NCBI RefSeq assembly: GCF_003112515.1
Contig: NZ_BEVZ01000002.1
Coordinates: forward strand, 1,240,001-1,304,000
Reading direction: 5' to 3'
Source: Streptomyces fragilis
Lineage (GTDB): Bacteria; Actinomycetota; Actinomycetes; Streptomycetales; Streptomycetaceae
DNA length: 64,000 bases
Part shown: piece after piece, positions 9,001 through 17,020 of the stretch
Numbering within the stretch: position 1 is the first letter of the stretch
Layout: each line of letters begins with the position of its first letter
The notes under the pieces: generated by a model
Told to the model about the DNA's origin: nothing
The model's database searches: none
The model's input: the letters and a program-made list of their open reading frames with translations, nothing else
Position numbers and translations under genes: made by a program

Positions 9001-10935
9001 GCCACCGTCGACGCCATGGGCAACGGCGAGGCCCCGCCCCCGGAACTCGAGTCCCTGCGCACCCCCCGTCCCGGCGACGCCGTCACCCACCGGGTGATCG
9101 TCCTGCTGCCCGACCCGGCGGCCACGCCGGCCGCCGCAGGGCTGCGCGCGCCGGCCGAGGACCCCGGCGGCGGGGCGGGGGAGACCCCGCCGATCCACGT
9201 GCCGCGGCCGCCGGAGGACGACGGTTCGCTCCCCGGCGGCGGCATCGCGGTTCCGCTCCCGGAGGAGAACCCGGGCCCCGTGCCGCCCGGCGACCCGGTC
9301 CCGCTCCCCGACGACGGCCCCGGCGGCCTGCCGGGAGGCGGCGACGGTCCCGGCGGCCCCGGCGGCGGATCCGGCGGCCAGGACCCGGTCCCGGCGCCCG
9401 CCGGATCCGTGTGGCCCGCCGACCCGGCCACCCAGAGCCGCGCCCTGGCCGAACCCGCCCTCGACGCCTGGCTGGCCGGACTGCTTCCCGACCCGGCCGG
9501 CCTCACCCTCACCGTCCGGCTGACCGACGGCGGCACCCGTACCGTTCCCCTCGCCGGGCTGCCGCTCTCCCCGCTCGACCTGCTCGCCCTCGGCCTCTCC
9601 CCGGACGCCCTCCCCGGCTCCGACCTCGAACGCCATCTGCTGCAGCACGCCGACACCCGGCTCGCCGCCGAGCGGACGGCCGCCCGCCCGGTCGCCGTGG
9701 TCGCCGACGAGGACGGACTCGGCCTGCTGCTGGAGACCGCCCGAGCCGCCCGGGAACTCCTGCGCACCGCAAGGCCGTTGCGTCCTACCGACCTGGCCGC
9801 CCCGGAGGCCGTGGCCCCAGGCGCGGACGGCACCGGACCGGACGGCGACGACCCGGCCGACCCGGCCCTGACCGCCCGCGCCCTGGCCGTCCGCGCCGTC
9901 GTCGACCAGGCCGCGGCCGACCTCGCCACCCCGGCCGCCGTCCCCGCCGCCCTCCGGATCGACGCGCACCACCGCGGCCTCACCACGGCGAGCCTGCTCG
10001 GCGTGCCCGCGGCGGCGCCCCCGCTGCGGCCCCGCCCCGGCACCCCGGCCGACCGGCTGGCCGAGCACGCCGCCCTGCTGGGCTCCCTCGCCGCCACCGT
10101 CGCCCCGGAACTGGAGCGCCGCCGCGCCCGCGCGGACCTGCTGGCCGCCGCCCGCACCGCCGGCACCGTCACCGCCCGGCAGTGGGCGGAAGGGACCCTC
10201 ACCGCCCTCCTGGGCGCCGACCTCGTCCTGCTGCCGTCCTTCGACGCCCCATCGCCCGGCGACCTGAGCGACTCCCTCGCCCACGCCGACACCCTCCTCG
10301 ACGGAGACCCGCACGCCCCCGTCGGCTGGCTCACCCGGCTCGGCCGGGTCCGCCGCGGCGTGGAACGCCTGGTCACCACCCTCGGCTACGCCGAGGCGCT
10401 GGAAACGGGCGACGCCCTCACCGCGGTCGTCGCCCAGACCCCGTACACGCCCCCCGGCCCGGACCCGGACCGCGTGGAACGCTGGGCCGCCCTGCCCTCC
10501 GCCACCGGCGGAAGCCCCGGCGCCCGGCTCTCCCTCGTCCTGCACATCCCCGGCGCGCCCGCACCCGAGGAACTGCTCACCGGCCGCCTGCGCGGGCTGG
10601 TCGTCGACGAATGGACCGAGGTGGTGCCCCGCACCGAGCAGACCACCGGCCTCGCCCTGCACGTCGACGCCCCGGACGCGGCGCCGCCGCAGGCCGTCCT
10701 GCTCGCCGTGCCCCCGGACGCCTCGCCGACCTGGACGCCCGAACTGCTGGGCGCCACCGTCGAGTCGGCCCTCGAACTGACCAGGCTGCGCGCCGTCGAC
10801 CACGAGGCGCTGCACCCCGACAGCCCCACCGCCGTCGCCGACATCGGGCAGCTCGCGCCCGCCGCCGTCCTCGCCACCAACGTCGCCCACCGGGACGCCG
10901 TCGCCACCGACTTCACCCGAGGCCTGCCGCAGTAG
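6091..10935 (+). CDS. Giant uncharacterised cassette protein B (LPVRLETRF family)
   Basis: 1614 residues. ATG 6091 is chosen because the recognisable N-terminus follows at once (LPVVLLPVRLETRF near residue 15, YPDEIHVDTHE near 38) and GGACGG lies at 6079-6084; the frame is open further upstream but that sequence looks non-coding. Other landmarks are TRWLVDFAAAEAVGMAVRLP, a W/Y-rich stretch WEATWGYYLAQFGEGHF near 350, and QPYGLLPVLALDRW near 398. A Gly/Pro-rich linker at about residues 1020-1105 separates it from a C-terminal third. No catalytic motif, signal peptide or membrane segment is seen. From memory, this N-terminal pattern occurs in large uncharacterised proteins next to homologues of proteins A and C. 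Spacing to gene A is 284 bp with no gene in between. Confidence 0.75.
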   Translation: MTTPTPPAWTLTTALPVVLLPVRLETRFTATELLVRIYPDEIHVDTHEAPLTEDEDLHGRRYWRTVWEARGDAPTEEAAWTELAGRFGAERAGWIARVLEPVNPLERPEPGDGAAAAPRFPGPGPLREAAWTRRAVARALPTRWYVVGRPREAGAPAVTRVTRPVAGPSGGPLPVGPAPTAVLEDLDPAAPPTDEATRWLVDFAAAEAVGMAVRLPRGTGYAQVLAYGVHEGGSETATAELSALLEAQYHTRGLGYVPPGAPSNNTATATSRYGRDDQENRDAYRVRIADQAPADPESNARTTCRALGLQPVTDLDGVKGPDGMNRPAPLSRARDAHRRDQAAARHMATALWEATWGYYLAQFGEGHFTDAQIRGAREHARRFLRPGGPLPALRVGAQPYGLLPVLALDRWTDLEGTGLGTPPLPPAVTAFLRTLRDRVWAPSAADPAAVPRITRGAAGRHTVAEILGMAPTARRVHARSGLGADYVTALWRFGPLALNDQWRTGLASQTASLSARLGLPRWELGPGRLLFAKESWPLDNPWTDAPAGTPGGTPAEYLAALATPVHPAPAWASVPSVQDRGNLPWARWWHDLGSGPAAATATPLLYRLVRHSLLAEYARAVDIVLGTGTAGRREPEVVDTDPEALTATVWNRARRAVPGTGLSADTYLWTDAARQRPELAPLYQALESARALAALPSGELELLLAQTLDATSHRLDAWITSLATRRLEHLRTRVSTGSHLGGYGWLLDVVPRSTAPTQVPPERRPEGERTDPLAAPGDSRPWTLFAADNTAGPVHAPSLAQATTAALLRAAQRAHGDRPDTPTAVDLTSTRARTAAWLIDGVRQGRPLGSLLGYRFERALQDHPSGTLASWTDRFRELAPTTATHVAHDGTVEERVVAEDVTDGLRLHRRRAAGRLDLVRTVGVPAGSTAEIAALTEVLDDLDDAVDAVADTLLVEGVHQAAQGNPVRAGATVDAMGNGEAPPPELESLRTPRPGDAVTHRVIVLLPDPAATPAAAGLRAPAEDPGGGAGETPPIHVPRPPEDDGSLPGGGIAVPLPEENPGPVPPGDPVPLPDDGPGGLPGGGDGPGGPGGGSGGQDPVPAPAGSVWPADPATQSRALAEPALDAWLAGLLPDPAGLTLTVRLTDGGTRTVPLAGLPLSPLDLLALGLSPDALPGSDLERHLLQHADTRLAAERTAARPVAVVADEDGLGLLLETARAARELLRTARPLRPTDLAAPEAVAPGADGTGPDGDDPADPALTARALAVRAVVDQAAADLATPAAVPAALRIDAHHRGLTTASLLGVPAAAPPLRPRPGTPADRLAEHAALLGSLAATVAPELERRRARADLLAAARTAGTVTARQWAEGTLTALLGADLVLLPSFDAPSPGDLSDSLAHADTLLDGDPHAPVGWLTRLGRVRRGVERLVTTLGYAEALETGDALTAVVAQTPYTPPGPDPDRVERWAALPSATGGSPGARLSLVLHIPGAPAPEELLTGRLRGLVVDEWTEVVPRTEQTTGLALHVDAPDAAPPQAVLLAVPPDASPTWTPELLGATVESALELTRLRAVDHEALHPDSPTAVADIGQLAPAAVLATNVAHRDAVATDFTRGLPQ

Positions 10936-10944
10936 CCCCGGACA

Positions 10945-10977
10945 GCCGGGCGGTCCGGCAGTGCCGGACCGCCCGGC
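10945..10977 (+). terminator. Strong intercistronic hairpin between cassette genes B and C
   Basis: Perfect 16-nt arms GCCGGGCGGTCCGGCA (10945-10960) and TGCCGGACCGCCCGGC (10962-10977) lie 9 nt after the stop of gene B and 38 nt before gene C. There is no T-tract. It could be a terminator or an RNA-stabilising or processing hairpin that sets the protein ratio within one operon. Confidence 0.6.
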
Positions 10978-11014
10978 CCGATCCGGGAGTTCCCGGAGAC
11001 AGGAGCGTCACCCC

Positions 11015-12685
11015 ATGCCCTCCATCACCAGCTGGACGCGGCTCGAACCCCGCGCCCGCACCGGCGACCTGCGGCCCTCCCTGGAGGCCCAGGTCCACGA
11101 TCCCGCCTGGATGCTCGCCCGCCAGTGGCAGCTCGGCGAGTTCCTCGGCGACGACGCGGGCAGCCCCGTCTGGGTGCGGGTCCGCGGCCACGCCGACCGC
11201 GTCACCCGCTACCGCCCCGGCCCCGCTGCCGGCCCCGGCGTCCCCTACGACGGGGCCGCCCCGCTCGAGGCACTCGCCGAGGCCGAACCCGGCGGTCCTC
11301 GCTCCACCGCCGCCGACCTGCGGGCGGGCGCCGAGAGCGGCCAGCACCTGCTGCGCCTGCTGCGCGCCGCCGACCTGCCGGCCGACGCCGTCGCCGACGC
11401 CGTCACCCTGCTCCTCGACGACTACCCGCTCGGCCTCACCGGCCAGGAAGGAGCCGCCGACGAGGCCACCGCGCGCTACCTGACCGTGCTGCGCGGCCGC
11501 GTCCCGGACGGCAACGCGGTCGCCTTCACCCTGCACGCCTCCCCGCCCACCCCCGCCGAGCCGGTGTGGGGACTGCCGCCCGAGGCGGCCCCCGTCCTCG
11601 AGGCCTGGCTCGCCTGGTACGACGAACGCCACCTGACCGCCCCGGTCACGGGCCCCGACACCTGGGACCCGCAGCGCCTGGAGTACCGCTTCTCCGTCGG
11701 CCTGGCCGAGGGGACCGCCGAGACGACCCTGACCGCCGAGGCGTACCAGGGCGGCACCCTCGACTGGACGGACTTCACCGCGGCGGGGGCGACGGGACTG
11801 GCCCCCGCACCGGCCCGCACCCCCCTGCTGTCGACGACCTTCCCCGCCCCCGTCCGCTTCCCCGGCATGCCCGCCCGCCGCTTCTGGGAGTTCGAGGACG
11901 CCCGGGTCGCCCTCGGCCAGGTGGAGGCCGCGCCGTCCGACCTGGCCCGGATGCTGGTCGCCGAGTTCGCCACCGTCTACGGCAACGACTGGTACATGGT
12001 CCCGCTGGACGTCCCCTCCGGCTCCCTCACCACGATCACCTCCGTGGTCGTGGGCGACACCTTCAGCTCCGAACTCGGCGGCCCCACCCTGCTGCCGCTG
12101 CCCGGGGCCGGAGCCGGCGACGCCCACTGGTCCCTCTACAGCCTCGGCACCGCCACCGGCGGCCGCCGCACCGGGCTGTTCGTCCCACCCGTCACCGCGG
12201 GCTCCCTGGAGAGCGAACCGCTCGAGGAGGTGCTGCTGGTGCGCGACGAGGACGCCAACCTCGCCTGGGCCGTCGAACGCCGCGTCCCCACACCGCACGG
12301 CACCACCCTGGACCGCGCCGGCGCCACCCCGCCCGCCGAGGCGCCCGCACCCCCGCCCGCCGGAACCCTGGCCTACCGGCTGCGCACCGAGGTCCCGGCC
12401 AACTGGCTGCCCCTGGTCCCCGTCGAACCCCGCCCCGGCTCCTACCGCCTGCGCCTGTCCCACCTCGACGGGGCGACACCCCTCGGCCGTCTGCTCCGCC
12501 CCGGGCTCCCCGGCGCCTACGAGCTGTTCGCCGAGGAGGTGCCCAGGGAGGGCCTCACCGTGACCCGGACCCACCAGTACGCCCGCGGTTCGGACGGCCG
12601 CGGCGTCCTGTGGACCGCCCGCCGCACCCGTCCCGGCCGCGGGGGAGCGGCCTCGGGCCTGCGCTTCGACGTCGTGGAGGAGTGA
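11015..12685 (+). CDS. Uncharacterised cassette protein C (TRLEPR / ARQWQLGEF family)
   Basis: 556 residues. ATG 11015 has AGGAG at 11001-11005, nine nt upstream. The N-terminus is diagnostic of the family as I remember it: TSWTRLEPRARTGDLRPSL followed by HDPAWMLARQWQLGEFLGDD (about residues 5-47), then AGSPVWVRV. Later landmarks are RFPGMPARRFWEFEDARVALG and EFATVYGNDWYMVPLDVPSGS. No enzyme motif, signal peptide or membrane segment is recognisable. Same strand and same probable operon as A and B, after the hairpin at 10945-10977. Function unknown; conservation of the A-B-C order would imply a shared complex, but that is inference. Confidence 0.75.
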   Translation: MPSITSWTRLEPRARTGDLRPSLEAQVHDPAWMLARQWQLGEFLGDDAGSPVWVRVRGHADRVTRYRPGPAAGPGVPYDGAAPLEALAEAEPGGPRSTAADLRAGAESGQHLLRLLRAADLPADAVADAVTLLLDDYPLGLTGQEGAADEATARYLTVLRGRVPDGNAVAFTLHASPPTPAEPVWGLPPEAAPVLEAWLAWYDERHLTAPVTGPDTWDPQRLEYRFSVGLAEGTAETTLTAEAYQGGTLDWTDFTAAGATGLAPAPARTPLLSTTFPAPVRFPGMPARRFWEFEDARVALGQVEAAPSDLARMLVAEFATVYGNDWYMVPLDVPSGSLTTITSVVVGDTFSSELGGPTLLPLPGAGAGDAHWSLYSLGTATGGRRTGLFVPPVTAGSLESEPLEEVLLVRDEDANLAWAVERRVPTPHGTTLDRAGATPPAEAPAPPPAGTLAYRLRTEVPANWLPLVPVEPRPGSYRLRLSHLDGATPLGRLLRPGLPGAYELFAEEVPREGLTVTRTHQYARGSDGRGVLWTARRTRPGRGGAASGLRFDVVEE

Positions 12686-12727
12686 CCGGCGCGCGGGAGT
12701 GACCGGCCCGCGGGAGGGACCGCTGGT

Positions 12728-12760
12728 GCCGGCCGCCGGCCGCCGGCCGCCGGCCGCGCG
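12728..12760. repeat. Short GGCCGCC tandem repeat
   Basis: About four copies of a 7-bp GGCCGCC unit occur in the 216-bp gap between cassette gene C and the lipoprotein gene. It is self-complementary in part and could fold, but no function is evident. Confidence 0.6.
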
Positions 12761-12901
12761 CCCGCCGTGGCCGGCGGCGGCGACCGTGCCGTGGAACGGA
12801 TCACCCGGCGTCCTGGCCGGCCCCGTGCGGCCCGGCAGGTCGTCGCCGTGGCCGGCACGGACGGTGTGTGCCGCTCGGCCGTCGCGGGCATACGCGCCCC
12901 C

Positions 12902-13732
12902 ATGACAGCATCGCCGAGCAGAGTGCGCCGCTCCCGCGGAGGGCAGGGTCCCCGCCACGGCGGTCGCGCGGCCTGGGCCGGATGCGCGTTCGCCCTGCTC
13001 CTCACCCTGACGGCGTGTGACCGCGACGGTGCCGGGCCGTGGCCCGGGGCCGCCGGGAGCGCACGGGGAGACCTGTTCGAGAGCGCCTCCCTGGCGGACG
13101 GCAGCCGTCTCCTGGTCACCACCGAGGGCGGCGTGCGGATCGTCGGGACGGACGACGAGAGCGTGACGGTCGACGAGGCGACCCCCGCCCGCTGGGACGC
13201 GGACGCCGCCACCCCCACGCTCGACCTGCTCTGCGACCACGGCGACGAGCGCACCCAGGACAACTGCGGCGGCATGCCGCTCGTCCACGTGCCCGCCGGC
13301 GTCACGCTCACCGTGCGGGCCCGCAACGCCGGCATCGAGGTCGACGGGGTGCGCGGCGCACTGACCCTGAACACCGTCAACGGCGACGTCACCGTGCACG
13401 ACGCGGGCACCAAGGACGCCCGCCAGCACCTGGTGACCCGCAACGGCTCCGTCCGCGCCGACGGCCTCGCCGCCCGCGACGTCAGCGTCGAGACGGTCAA
13501 CGGCGACGTCGACCTGCTGTGCACGACCTCGCCGGGAACACTCGACGGCGTGACGCGCAACGGCTCCGTGCGGGTGACCCTCCCGGCCGGCGGCCCGCCC
13601 TACGAGACCGACGCGAGCACCGTCAACGGGCGGACGGTCGTGGACGTCCCCACTCCGGCCGCGGACTCCGCGGACCGGCGCCGGCTGACCCTGCGCACCG
13701 TGAACGGCGACACCGAGGTACGCCGGGGCTGA
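12902..13732 (+). CDS. Predicted lipoprotein with DUF4097-type beta-repeat domain
   Basis: 276 residues from ATG 12902. The N-terminus has a basic stretch, a hydrophobic core AFALLLTL and the lipobox LTAC, putting the lipidated cysteine at residue 39, so it should be anchored on the outer face of the membrane. The rest is made of recurring short beta-type units: NTVNGDVTV, TRNGSVRAD, ETVNGDVDL, TRNGSVRVT, RTVNGDTEV. This matches the DUF4097 (adhesin-like) repeat pattern common in Actinobacteria. Its biological role is not known. The gene is probably transcribed independently of the cassette upstream. Confidence 0.75.
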   Translation: MTASPSRVRRSRGGQGPRHGGRAAWAGCAFALLLTLTACDRDGAGPWPGAAGSARGDLFESASLADGSRLLVTTEGGVRIVGTDDESVTVDEATPARWDADAATPTLDLLCDHGDERTQDNCGGMPLVHVPAGVTLTVRARNAGIEVDGVRGALTLNTVNGDVTVHDAGTKDARQHLVTRNGSVRADGLAARDVSVETVNGDVDLLCTTSPGTLDGVTRNGSVRVTLPAGGPPYETDASTVNGRTVVDVPTPAADSADRRRLTLRTVNGDTEVRRG

Positions 13733-13773
13733 GAGGGGAGGGACCGTCGGCCGGGGGCCGTCCCGCCCTTCGT

Positions 13774-13779
13774 TAGGAT
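13774..13779 (+). promoter_or_regulatory. Probable -10 box of the ABC-F gene (near-leaderless mRNA)
   Basis: TAGGAT ends 10 nt before the ATG at 13790, with no Shine-Dalgarno sequence between. In Streptomyces this geometry is typical of leaderless or nearly leaderless transcripts. No good -35 box is seen. Confidence 0.45.
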
Positions 13780-13789
13780 CGGCACCCTG

Positions 13790-15430
13790 ATGACTGCCAC
13801 CCTCGTCGCCAAGGACCTCGCCGCCGGACACGGTGACCGCACCCTCTTCACCGGTCTCGACCTCGTCGTCGCGCCCGGAGACGTGATCGGTCTCGTGGGA
13901 GCCAACGGGGCCGGCAAGTCCTCGCTGCTCCGCCTGCTCGCCGGACTCGACCGGCCCGAGGAGGGCGAACTCCGGCTCTCCCCGCCCACCGCCACCGTCG
14001 GCCACCTCCCGCAGGAACCCGAACGCCGCGCCGGGGAGTCGGTGCGGGAGTTCCTCGCCCGCCGCACGGGCGTCGCCGACGCGCAGACCGCGATGGACGC
14101 CGCGACGCAGGCGCTGGTCGACGGGGCACCCGGTGCCGACGACGCCTACGCGGAGGCCCTGGAGCGCTGGCTCGCGCTCGGCGGCGCCGATCTGGACGAG
14201 CGGGCCGAGGAGGTCGCGGCCGACCTCGGCCTGACCGTCGGCCTCGACCTTCCGATGACCGCCCTCTCCGGCGGCCAGGCCGCCCGCGCGGGACTGGCCT
14301 CGCTGCTCCTCTCGCGCTACGACGTCTTCCTCCTCGACGAGCCCACCAACGACCTCGACCTCGACGGACTGGAACGCCTGGAGCGCTTCGTCACCGGGCT
14401 GCGGGCCGGCACCGTGGTGGTCAGCCACGACCGCGAGTTCCTGCTGCGCACGGTCACCAAGGTCCTGGAGCTGGACCTCGCCCAGCAGCAGATCAACCTC
14501 TACGGCGGCGGGTACGCCTCCTACCTGGAGGAACGCGAACGCGCCCGCCTCCACGCCCGCGAGGAGTACGAGGAGTACGCCGACAAGCGCTCCGCCCTCG
14601 AAAGCCGTGCCCAGACGCAGCGGGGATGGATGGACAAGGGCGTCAAGAACGCCCGTCGCAAGGCCGGCGACAACGACAAGATCGGCCGCAAGTTCCGCAG
14701 CGAGGCCAGCGAGAAGCAGGCGGCCAAGGCCAGGCAGACGCAGCGCATGATCGAGCGCCTCGACGTCGTCGAGGAGCCCCGCAAGGAGTGGGAGCTGCGG
14801 ATGGAGATCGCCTCCGCGCCGCGCTCCGGCGCCGTGGTGGCCACCCTTCGCGACGCCGTCGTCGCCCGGGGCGGCTTCTCCTTCGGGCCGGCCACCCTGC
14901 AGATCGACTGGGCCGACCGGGTCGCCATCACCGGCGCCAACGGTGCGGGCAAGTCCACGCTGCTCGCCGCCCTGCTCGGCAGGCTGCCGCTGGACTCCGG
15001 CCACGCCTCGCTCGGCTCGGGCGTCGTGGTGGGCGAGGTGGACCAGGCGCGCAAGCTCTTCCACGGCACGCAGAGCCTGCTGGAGGCCTTCTGCGCCGCC
15101 GTCCCCGAGACCGAGCCCGCCGAGGTGCGCACGCTCCTCGCCAAGTTCGGTCTGCGCGCCGCTCACGTGCTGAGGCCCGCGACCACGCTCTCGCCCGGCG
15201 AGCGCACCCGCGCGGGTCTCGCCCTGCTCCAGGGCAAGGGGGTCAACCTGCTGGTCCTGGACGAGCCGACCAACCACCTCGACCTGCCGGCCATCGAGCA
15301 GCTGGAGTCGGCGCTGGAGGCGTACACGGGGACGCTGCTGCTGGTCACCCACGACCGTCGGATGCTGGAGGCGGTGCGCACGACGCGCCGGGTCGAGGTA
15401 GCCGACGGCAAGGTCATCGAGGCGGGCTGA
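13790..15430 (+). CDS. ABC-F family ATPase (two ATP-binding cassettes, no membrane domain)
   Basis: 546 residues. Two complete ABC cassettes are visible. The first has Walker A GANGAGKSS (37-45), signature LSGGQAARAGL and Walker B FLLDEPTNDLD. The second has Walker A GANGAGKST (near 383), signature LSPGERTRAGL and LLVLDEPTNHLD. A charged linker rich in Lys, Arg and Glu lies between them, as in ABC-F proteins that act on the ribosome. There are no membrane helices. Family members act in translation control or in protection of ribosomes from antibiotics; which applies here cannot be told from sequence. A strong hairpin follows the stop. Confidence 0.9.
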   Translation: MTATLVAKDLAAGHGDRTLFTGLDLVVAPGDVIGLVGANGAGKSSLLRLLAGLDRPEEGELRLSPPTATVGHLPQEPERRAGESVREFLARRTGVADAQTAMDAATQALVDGAPGADDAYAEALERWLALGGADLDERAEEVAADLGLTVGLDLPMTALSGGQAARAGLASLLLSRYDVFLLDEPTNDLDLDGLERLERFVTGLRAGTVVVSHDREFLLRTVTKVLELDLAQQQINLYGGGYASYLEERERARLHAREEYEEYADKRSALESRAQTQRGWMDKGVKNARRKAGDNDKIGRKFRSEASEKQAAKARQTQRMIERLDVVEEPRKEWELRMEIASAPRSGAVVATLRDAVVARGGFSFGPATLQIDWADRVAITGANGAGKSTLLAALLGRLPLDSGHASLGSGVVVGEVDQARKLFHGTQSLLEAFCAAVPETEPAEVRTLLAKFGLRAAHVLRPATTLSPGERTRAGLALLQGKGVNLLVLDEPTNHLDLPAIEQLESALEAYTGTLLLVTHDRRMLEAVRTTRRVEVADGKVIEAG

Positions 15431-15437
15431 ACCCGAA

Positions 15438-15471
15438 GGGCCCGCCCCTCCCGGCGGGGAGGGGCGGGCCC
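15438..15471. terminator. Bidirectional hairpin terminator between convergent genes
   Basis: Perfect 15-bp stem: GGGCCCGCCCCTCCC (15438-15452), loop GGCG, GGGAGGGGCGGGCCC (15457-15471). It sits between the convergent ABC-F and pectate lyase genes. Confidence 0.85.
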
Positions 15472-15489
15472 GGGCGGACGCTCCGTGTC

Positions 15490-16800
15490 TCAGTCGACGT
15501 ACCTGATCGCCGACGGGGTGTAGATGCAGTGGGTGCCGTCCGCGCCCGAGCCGATCTCGCTCGGCTCACCGCTCGTCGTGCCCTTGTACTTGGTGCAGAT
15601 CTTCATGTCGCGGTCGCGGTCCTCGTAGATCGTGACGCCCGAGATCCGTGCCGTGTCGCCGTAGTTGGTGTTGATGCCGACCAGGCTGGTGCCCGGGGCG
15701 GTCGCCCAGATGTTCTGCAGCTGGACGTGACGGGCGTTCTGCGTGGAGCAGTTGCCGCAGGAACGGACCAGCTTGCCGAAGTCGTCGACCTGGAAGTTCT
15801 TCACGACCAGGGTGCCGGCGCCGTTGTGCTGGAACACCTTGTCCTCGGCCAGCTTCGCGCCGCCGCCGTCGATCGTGCGGACCGTCGAGGAGGAGCCGCC
15901 GCGGAAGGTCGCGGCGTCCTCGCCCACGTCCTCCCACCACACGTTCCTGATGGTGCAGGTGCCCGCGCAGTGCACACCGTCGGCGGCCGGAGCGCCGAGG
16001 ATGACGTTCTGCAGGGTGGCGCCGTCCGCCAGCCTGATCACCGGGGGCTGGTTCTCGTCCTGGTCACCACTGCCCAGGTCGCCGCTGCCGTACAGGCGCT
16101 TCATGCCCCCGTCGTACGTGCCGGAGACCTCGATGGTCGACGAGACCGCCTGGCTGCCGTTGGCGGTCGGCCATGACGGCCGGTCCGTGGGCGGGTCGCT
16201 CGGCCCGGTGGGCGGGTTCGTCGGCTCGGTGGGCGGGTTCGTGGGGACGGTGCCCGACGCCGTGAAGGTCCAGCTCTTGCTCGTCACGGAGTCGCAGGAG
16301 TTCTGCTGCACCGCGGCACCGGACGCGGTCGAACCGTCCTTGACGTTCAGGCACTTGCCGCCGTTGCCGTTGACGACCCGGTAGGTGTTGCCGCTGACCG
16401 GCGTCAGGGTCCACACCTGGGTGGCGGTACCGGCGCAGTTCTGCTGCTCCACGGCCTTGCCCGCGCTGGTGGAGGCGTCCCGTACGCCGGCGCACCTGGC
16501 GCTGTGCGCGGCGGTCAGGGTGTACCCGCTTCCCGAGGCGGTGAGCTTCCAGGTCTGGTGCGCGGCCCCGGTGCAGGCGCTCTGGGTGAGCTGCGTGCCC
16601 GCGGCCGTGCCGGCGCCCGGCACCTCGAGGCACAGACCGCTCGCCAGGTTCTTCAGGCTGTACGAACCCGCACCGGGTGCCGCCGAGGCCGAGCCGGTCG
16701 CCAGGAGGGCGACGAGGCCCGCGCCGAGCAGCGACACCACGGCGGCCAGGACGGCGGCAGTACGGCTGCGCCTTCTGACGTGCTTCTTCTGAGTACGCAC
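15490..16800 (-). CDS. Secreted pectate lyase (PL3) with ricin-type carbohydrate-binding domain
   Basis: 436 residues from GTG at 16800, with GAGAGGAA just upstream. Residues 1-40 form a signal peptide (basic MRTQKKHVRRRSR, hydrophobic core, cleavage near ASA-APG). Residues about 42-185 are a RICIN/CBM13-like trefoil with three QxW-type units (HQTWKL, TQVWTL, SKSWTF). A Pro/Thr linker (about 186-212) leads to a polysaccharide lyase family 3 domain with GVHCAGTCTIRNVWWEDVGED and VFQHNGAGTLVVKNF followed by RSCGNC. It should cleave polygalacturonate outside the cell by beta-elimination. Monocistronic, with its own promoter upstream and a bidirectional terminator downstream. Confidence 0.92.
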   Translation of the reverse strand: MRTQKKHVRRRSRTAAVLAAVVSLLGAGLVALLATGSASAAPGAGSYSLKNLASGLCLEVPGAGTAAGTQLTQSACTGAAHQTWKLTASGSGYTLTAAHSARCAGVRDASTSAGKAVEQQNCAGTATQVWTLTPVSGNTYRVVNGNGGKCLNVKDGSTASGAAVQQNSCDSVTSKSWTFTASGTVPTNPPTEPTNPPTGPSDPPTDRPSWPTANGSQAVSSTIEVSGTYDGGMKRLYGSGDLGSGDQDENQPPVIRLADGATLQNVILGAPAADGVHCAGTCTIRNVWWEDVGEDAATFRGGSSSTVRTIDGGGAKLAEDKVFQHNGAGTLVVKNFQVDDFGKLVRSCGNCSTQNARHVQLQNIWATAPGTSLVGINTNYGDTARISGVTIYEDRDRDMKICTKYKGTTSGEPSEIGSGADGTHCIYTPSAIRYVD

Positions 16801-16933
16801 TGGCTGTTCCTCTCACCGCCTGCGGCGTCCTCCGCAGGCACCTGTGGGGGTTGGTGCGGTGGTGAAGGGCGATGTCCGAGCACGGAACAGGATTCCGTGG
16901 GATGAATCCAGTTCATGTATGCGAACGGTTGTG

Positions 16934-16962
16934 ACGGTAGGTCACCCACAGGTGGCGGTCAA
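16934..16962 (-). promoter_or_regulatory. Sigma-70-type promoter for the pectate lyase gene
   Basis: On the minus strand, -35 TTGACC (16957-16962) and -10 TACCGT (16934-16939) are separated by 17 bp, giving a leader of roughly 125 nt before the GTG at 16800. The rest of the 220-bp gap is less G+C-rich than the genes on either side. Confidence 0.5.
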
Positions 16963-17020
16963 CACGTTGAGCGGAAGTATCAGCCGGCCGGCCGGGTCAG
17001 GCACGGCGTGACGGTCCCGC

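Noticed and set aside
566..12685. Contractile injection or phage tail-like particle
   Set aside because: No sheath, tube, baseplate spike, LysM or AAA+ ATPase gene is visible, so the cassette cannot be assigned to that class from this window.
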